In this document: piece by piece, positions 58,301 through 64,000 of the stretch | Numbering within the stretch: position 1 is the first letter of the stretch | Layout of the letters: each line of letters opens with the position of its first letter | NCBI GenBank assembly: GCA_030544235.1 | Contig: CM060477.1 | Coordinates: 5,848,934-5,912,933 of the forward strand | DNA from: Lepturacanthus savala | Taxonomy: Eukaryota > Chordata > Actinopteri > Scombriformes > Trichiuridae | Reading direction: 5' to 3' | Length of the DNA stretch: 64,000 nucleotides | Position numbers and translations under genes: made by a program | The notes under the pieces: generated by a model | What the model was told of the DNA's origin: nothing | Database searches by the model: none | The model's input: the letters and a program-made list of their open reading frames with translations, nothing else

Positions 58301-61300
58301 TTTCCCTGAGCTAACCCCAATACCAGAAGTTTCTCCACATTTTAAATGTCCCATCTTTTTGCATTCAGTAGCTCAGCAGCTTAATTGCTTTCTGTCGAAG
58401 AAATTGTGAGCTGCTGCTTCTGCCTATATCTTTGTTAAAAGGGACTACCACAATACATAACAAATTGTTATAGCGGATAAATGTACCACAGCTGCTTGTT
58501 TGTCTAATTATAAGTGTGCATGTGTTCGCCAAAAGGCTCAGAATGAGAACGAGTACAGTTTCCTCGGTAAATGTTTTGTTATTTAATGCATGAGCAACCT
58601 TGCATGAAGCATCTCTCTGTCAGTGTTTGTCGCCATCTGCTGGTTAATCTATGAAATATTTATTAGTCGTAGTCAGTGTTGGTTAACTGGAACACTCATT
58701 TCAGTTGTGACTACAGTAATGTGATGTGAGCTGCACCCGATTATACAAAACCAGGTGGAAGGTCAAGTGCTGCCAAAATGAACATGTTCATTTTTGCGAT
58801 TAATTTGAAATATTTAACACGTTCATTAAAATTAATGTGATTAACACATTACTGTCTTTCAGAGATTGTAGTGGGCTCAGTTTTAAAGCCGGAGTAAAGC
58901 TACTCATATCGTGAATCTAAACGACTTAGGCAAGGTGCCAACCATGTAACGATTGCTTGTCTGGAAGCAGTTTTAAATAATGTTCCAAAAATAAGGTTAC
59001 ATTTTGGCGAGGGGAAAAAGGCTCTTTGAACCCTCTCTTTTTCTTTTATCCTAATTTAGGACTATGGTTACCTTGTTGAAATTCAACAGGCTGTCGAACA
59101 CGGAAAACAATTGTTTTTATTATCATTTATATTAGTGATTATAAGAAATGATTGCCTTTTTTTAAAGCTGCATTCAGCTGGCACTTTAAAGTCCTGGGGG
59201 CTTGTTGTTATTTCTGTTATATGTGCTTGTCACGCTGACAGTTGATGGCCTTAATGATTTTATTGGAAATCTGTAGATCACAGAAGAAAAATCTATGTTC
59301 AACAATAAAAATAAATGTTACAAAACAATAGTTATTGAATTTAAATGTGTCTTAGGTGTTAATTCTATGTTAATGACATAATTTAACTAATTTTAATATC
59401 AATTATTACAAGCTTCAATATTAAGAAGAAAAAATATTAAACAGCAAATAGTTCCATTATTTATTTAATTTGATCTGTCAGGCCTATTATTAATACTAGC
59501 TGATGGCAGATTATGGTATATTTTTGTGGTGTATAAATTGGTTTAAGTTGTCTTCCAAGGGAAGAGTAAGATAACATGTAGTTTCTATTGCAGTTATTAT
59601 TTCAGGAAACAATCTCCATGCTGCATCAGGTTTTACAGATGTCCTATCACTTGCAAAAGTGTTTGCTTAACAAGTGTTAACAAGACCAATATGTCACGGC
59701 AAAGCATCAATAAACCTCTAATAGCAGAACAGTCAATATTTATATCACTGACACCCATATTATTTTAATACGGTTGGCAGATACAGATCATCCACATCCT
59801 GCTTAGATGTGGACGATCAACATCCTTCTCCTTTTAGAGAAGCATTTCCTCTACCACACACAGGTGGTAGAGGAAAAGACTCCCTTATAAGAATGTTTTC
59901 ATTTTACATTTAAATGTAAAAACAAGTAAGCAGATAAATATTATTAGAAGATATGGTTCAAACTACATTTTTATATGTCTATCCTTGAAAGCTGCTAGGA
60001 AGGGGAAAATGAATTTCTGCCACTGTTAAAAGAGCGTGGTCCTCAGCTGTGTTGATGCATCTGTTTCTACAAATAGATTCTAGCCTTTCGGGCTTATTGC
60101 AGTGGACCACAAGATGACGATGAGAAGATCAGCAGACCTTTTTAAATGAAGCACTCGAAGGTGAATTTAGAGAAAGCTCTGCTATAACACGACCAAGCTC
60201 TCCCTCCCACCCCAGACAAACTCATAATGCCTCGCAAGTTCACTGTCTTTCCACTGCCAGAAATAGCACAGACACAGCAAAAAGCTCAAGCCTGATGAAT
60301 GCTCATGCCAAAGAAGCATTTGGAGCGTATTTGTAACGAGTGGGTGTGTTTAGCGTTGTCTTGTCTTGGTCAGAACAGCAGATCTTGAGATTGGAGTTTG
60401 CCTCATGACTCGGGAAGAGAATGGCAAGAAAAAAGTCCCTTGTTACACTCTGACTAGGCCCTTAGTCTCAACAGACAGTCAGTCACACTTTCTCTTATTT
60501 TTATCCATATTAAAATATGTGTTTTGATGTCCATGATTTTAAGAAATTTTCGCTGAAGCATCAATTTGGATCATAATAAATGTACAGATTTTTTTTTGAG
60601 GATCTCTACTGAATGAAGCAGCACAAACGGACTACAATAAAGTTTAAAGTCAGGTTCATCCAGTTGCATAAAATCACAAAACTATAGCAAAGGCTCAATA
60701 AATCCAGTTCTGCAGTCAGAAACCAAACAAACTTAAAGCTGTGACATTTCCTCTTGAACCACACCAACACTTACAAAGCAGAAGCACAAACTATGACATA
60801 GTCTTATATGACACGTGTTCTCTCAAAACAAGAGATAATGCATTTTACCCACATTACATACAAGTAGCTGTAAACAGAGCCTTTGACCTAAAATGTAATA
60901 CTTGGATTGAATAAGCTGTTTTTAAACAGCTGAGCAACTTCTTGGAACTTCGCAACTGTTTCGATGTCTTCCAATTGGGATTTCAACCCCCACACACCAC
61001 AGAGATGTCTCTAGGCCATCAATGACATTCACTTAAACACACAGTGGTAGAATTTCAGTTTTGGTATTATTAGATCCCAGTGCTGCTTTCAACAGTAAAC
61101 CACAACCTATTACTAGAGTGCCTGGAAAACTGGGTAGGACTTTTCTGACACAGCATTAACTGGTTTTAATCCTACTTAAAGGACAGGGACTACTTTGTGT
61201 TTGTTAGACATCTGACCCATGGAGTTCCCCAAGGCTCCATTCTGGGGCCACTTCTGTTCATCATCTACATTGCCCCACTTGCTCAGATTCTGGAAACCAA

Positions 61301-63657
61301 CAAAATATGTTACCATAATTATACACCACCAGGGGACTATAATGCCTTGCAAGAGCTGAGTAAGTGCAATGACCAAATAAATGATGGGATGCACAATAAT
61401 TTTCTTTTATTAAACAAAATAAGTAGTCATGTTTTGTAGAGCCAAGAAGAATGATTAAAAGTCAGCTCTCCGCTTTCGTCAGTAATGATAGAGACCACAA
61501 ACCAAGGAATTTTGGTGTATTTATGGGCTCAGACCTGAATTTCAATAGCTACATTAAGATAATTACAAATTCAGCCCACTATCACCTGAGGAATACTTAA
61601 GAAAGAATTAAAGGAATTTTTATCTTTTACTCTTTACTTTTATTTTTTACTCCACTATAACAATGTCATTATAAGCCTCTCTAAAGAATTGAGCAGACAC
61701 TTACAGAGGATTTAGACCTCTACTGCTCTAGCCTTAACTTAAAAAAAAAGAAAGCAGACAACCATACTGTAGTTCTCAGATTTTTATACTGTTTTCTTGT
61801 TTGTCAAAGAATTGATAAAATAAGAAAAAGTAAAATACTGCTGTTGCTCTATATTGCTCTGAATATTTTAGGGACAAAATACATTTGAGATTGTCTGCTA
61901 TGTATGAACCTTCTAGACGTTTCAGGTCATCTGAAACAGGTCTGCTTTTTGTTCTCAATATTAAAACAAAACATGGAGAAGCAGCTTCCAGTTCATATGC
62001 TCCATATATCTTGAACACACTCCCAGAAGACCGCAGGTCTGCTGCAGCTCTCAGGCTGAGGATTTTTCTGTTTGCTGCTGCCTTTTTCATAAATCAAATT
62101 CGAAGCTTACACTGCACATTAATGTTTGCTCCCCTGTTTTATCAGTCTTGTTGCATTTTAATCTATTTGTATTTTTAAAAGCCTTTTTATATTGCCTTAT
62201 GTTGCTTTTATGTTTTATGTGAAGCACTATTAATTGCCTTTTTCAAATGTGCTATAAAAATAAACTTGCCTTGCCTCAATTAGTTGGGGAGGAAAAGGGC
62301 ATTAGTTGAAACCATTGTGCCTCCACCTTTTCTCACTTTCGCTGTGTGGGTGTGTGCATGCATGTGCACGTATGTACACCATCCTCACAACATGATGGCG
62401 CATACAGTACACATTGGATTTGGTAATTGTAGTATGCTATCACCATGCAATGGCAGATGCACACTGTGACTCAAACCTGCTGCCATAGGTGTGATGGGTA
62501 CATTATTGTGCAATGTTAGTGGTTGGCAGAAGAATTATGTTTGTTTAATATTTATTTATCAATATGCTTTTTCTGTGCCTGAAGGCATTGTTTAATTAGA
62601 TATACTTGTGGTTGTATCGCATTAAACTGCCTGTGTCACTGCAGAGTTGCCCTTTCCTGCACAGCTCTTACAGTACTTTTGTTCCCAGTGTTGTTGAGAC
62701 AGACAGAGAGAGTGCTGCTCACTGCATATGCATATCCTGTGTTGGTCACATCGAGACTTCCTGCCTTCCTGTTTCTGTCACATACACCTGGGCTCAGGCT
62801 GTGCTCCTGGAGAGCCATCTGTCATGCAGAAACCCCATACACACCCATACACACACACTGCGGCCACAGAAGTAAAAAGGGCTTTTATCTGACAAGCAGT
62901 GTCAAACCGTCTCTTGTCTTGCAAAAACCTCAACTAATAGTAGTTTTCTAGTTAACCGTTAGCTGTTTTTACATTAAACAGAAATTCTCCAGATTGTTCA
63001 AGCTTGGCCTGTGGCTTACATGCTCAACATTTGTGGTTCTAGATGTGTTATTTTCAGCAAACTAAACATTTTGTGTCACACTTGTGTGTTGAAAGTTGTT
63101 ATATCACTTGTGGTGCTGGGGTTTGTCAACGGGTGTTTGACTGTGAATGAAAAAAAAAATCACAAACAGCCTGCCTGTCGGTCAGGAATGTTTGCTTGCT
63201 TGTATTCTTACACCTTTCTTGACAAGCTGAACTGACGTCAGATCTGTAGTTTGTGTTTTTAAACTCTCGACAGATGTAGTTGCTTCTTGCTCCAATCAGA
63301 GTAACAATCCCACCCCCTTCTCCCCCTCCAGCCCACCAGCCAATCCCTTCCCTCATGTTTATTTATTCTGACAGCCGACCCATGTGATCGCAGCCAGCCA
63401 ACCAGGCGGCTGCTGTGGGGGATGACATCACTAACTAGCTGGTTCCCTCCAGCAGCAGGGGAGCTTCATTTTCTGCTCCGAGTGTTCGTGCTAAAATGGA
63501 GGCTGGCTCCTCGCCTTAGCCTGGGCTGCCCTCTTCTACCCTGTCTCCTGCCTCAGCTCACTGATGTTGGCATGTACTAGAACTGCCAGTGGGATGGTTC
63601 TGGATGCACAGAGCTCCAATGGGCCTTTTCAGCCTGTGGCCCTCATGCATTTTAGAG
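52380..63657 (+). CDS. ppp2r5c: PP2A B56-gamma regulatory subunit, 5' part (two alternative N-termini)
   Basis: Coding exons of the long N-terminus: 52380-52406, 52840-52899 and 55911-56076, 84 residues plus one base. They start MPNKTKKDK and end KKDKRQSSSRFSLSNN, RELQKLPAFK, the conserved lead-in to the B56 repeat domain. The protein is a regulatory B' subunit that steers protein phosphatase 2A to its substrates. All introns are GT-AG. Exon 3 has a tandem acceptor (TTCAGCAG), so one Gln may be included or skipped. An alternative first exon lies at 63564-63657 (separate entry). Both end with a single G, so both join the same downstream exon, which should begin with the rest of a Gly or Asp codon and encode the PPADQEKLF region known in human. 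That exon is beyond the window. The gene is incomplete here because of the window edge, not broken. Confidence 0.88.
52407..52839 (+). other. ppp2r5c: ppp2r5c intron 1
   Basis: Donor GTGAGT, acceptor TTTTTTCAG. The CpG-richer start continues the promoter; nothing else is recognised. Confidence 0.75.
52900..55910 (+). other. ppp2r5c: ppp2r5c intron 2
   Basis: Intron of 3,011 bases with donor GTAACG and acceptor CTTCAG. The 141-codon open frame at 54928-55353 has no recognisable domain and crosses AT-rich DNA; I do not regard it as a gene. Confidence 0.7.
56077..61049 (+). other. ppp2r5c: ppp2r5c large intron, left part
   Basis: No exon is recognised in this stretch. It contains a CTCF-like site at 58631-58643 and AT-rich unique sequence. 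Confidence 0.55.
58626..58645 (-). promoter_or_regulatory. Candidate CTCF site in ppp2r5c intron
   Basis: The minus strand reads ACCAGCAGATGGCGAC, which agrees with the CTCF core CCASNAGRKGGCRS at nearly every position, the best match in the window. It faces the plus-oriented candidate at 52191. Confidence 0.45.
61050..62280 (+). mobile_element. Decayed L2-like LINE (reverse transcriptase relic)
   Basis: In broken frames it encodes LDPSAAFN-like residues, then GVPQGSILGPLLFIIYIAPL (61220-61280), the conserved reverse-transcriptase block before the catalytic motif. The catalytic YADD position is degraded to HNYTPP. About 61885-62090 resembles the L2 C-terminus (YEPSRRFRSSETGLL; NTLPEDRRSA). 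The 3' end is GTGCTATAAAAATAAACTTG followed by CCTTGCCT, typical of L2. Frames are interrupted, so it is dead. Confidence 0.75.
62281..63563 (+). other. ppp2r5c: Region upstream of the alternative ppp2r5c first exon
   Basis: Mostly unrecognised. The last 270 bases are promoter-like: CCAAT at 63292-63296 and 63340-63344, C-rich stretches, and a CRE-like TGACATCA at 63423-63430. No TATA box is seen near the exon. Confidence 0.5.
63564..63657 (+). CDS. ppp2r5c: ppp2r5c alternative first coding exon
   Basis: ATG at 63564 opens 31 codons, MLACTRTASGM, then VLDAQSSNGPFQPVALMHF and R, plus one G before the donor GTGAGAG at 63658. Human PPP2R5C has a short isoform that, as I recall it, starts MLTCNKAGSRM and continues with SNGPFQPVVLLHIR, so the match is clear. 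The splice phase equals that of the exon ending at 56076. The upstream sequence has CCAAT boxes, suggesting its own promoter. The exon is too short to show as a long open frame, and the first in-frame ATG is used here. Confidence 0.8.
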
Positions 63658-64000
63658 GTGAGAGTAGGAATTTTGCCTCTACTGCTCTGTGTGTGTGTCT
63701 GCATGCGTGTGTGTGTGTTTCAAAGGGAGATGGGCAAAGATAATGTTGTTGCCTTTCAGCAAGTGAAGCTGCTACTCAGAATATTGCAGAAGGAAATGTG
63801 TGTTTTAGCTGACTTTGCTAAAAGTTCCTGCAAGAGACTGAGCGTGTTTACCCTGAGGAGTAGTTTTGTGTTTGTGTCAACGAGGAAGGGTTTTTGCCAA
63901 GGCATTGCATAGTTTTGCCTCAATAGGCAGGGAAGGGGGGAGACAGCAAAGGAGTGCTAGTTTTGAGTCTCCCATCCCCCCATCAAGACTGCTGATGTCA
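63658..64000 (+). other. ppp2r5c: ppp2r5c intron continuing past the right edge
   Basis: Starts GTGAGAGTAGG. TG-rich simple sequence at about 63688-63720; no exon seen. Confidence 0.6.

Overview
The window is nuclear DNA of a ray-finned fish, most likely a percomorph teleost. The evidence is intron-containing vertebrate genes, a tandem hsp90aa1.1/hsp90aa1.2 pair of the kind known from fish, short introns, many microsatellites, and a repeat load dominated by small DNA-transposon derivatives (Tc1-like, hAT-like, other MITEs) with a few LINE/SINE relics. There is no bacterial or viral gene organisation.

Layout. 1-16.0 kb holds no gene I can support: it is AT-rich noncoding DNA with Tc1-like remnants, a 641-bp hAT-type element with target-site duplication, a SINE-like copy and a LINE 3' end interrupted by a SINE-like module. 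16.1-17.1 kb: rps29 (minus strand, 3 coding exons, complete). 19.0-23.3 kb: mgat2 (plus strand, one coding exon, spliced 5' leader with upstream ORFs), preceded by an inverted repeat and a 129-bp (AT)n tract. 23.3-29.7 kb: noncoding. 30.2-36.9 kb: wdr20 (minus strand, 4 coding exons, including a short last exon that a plain ORF scan misses). 39.3-43.95 kb: hsp90aa1.1, and 44.4-51.4 kb: hsp90aa1.2 (both plus strand, each with a noncoding first exon and ten coding exons behind its own heat-shock-element promoter). 52.2 kb to the right edge: 5' part of ppp2r5c (plus strand), with three exons of one N-terminus and a second, alternative first exon at 63.6 kb. The common body of ppp2r5c lies beyond the window.

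The genes are not one pathway. They are housekeeping genes for the small ribosomal subunit (rps29), N-glycan maturation in the Golgi (mgat2), deubiquitinase regulation (wdr20), cytosolic chaperoning (two Hsp90-alpha proteins) and protein phosphatase 2A targeting (ppp2r5c). WDR20, HSP90AA1 and PPP2R5C are also neighbours on human 14q32, and RPS29 and MGAT2 lie close together on human 14q21, so the window joins two blocks that are far apart on the human chromosome.

I found no clearly new biological system. The observations most worth following are: patchy near-identity between exons of the two hsp90 copies (gene conversion), the competing wdr20 C-termini, the two ppp2r5c N-termini, an apparent GC-AG intron in rps29, and a terminal-inverted-repeat family present four times in the window. 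All matches to known proteins come from memory of the families, not from a search.
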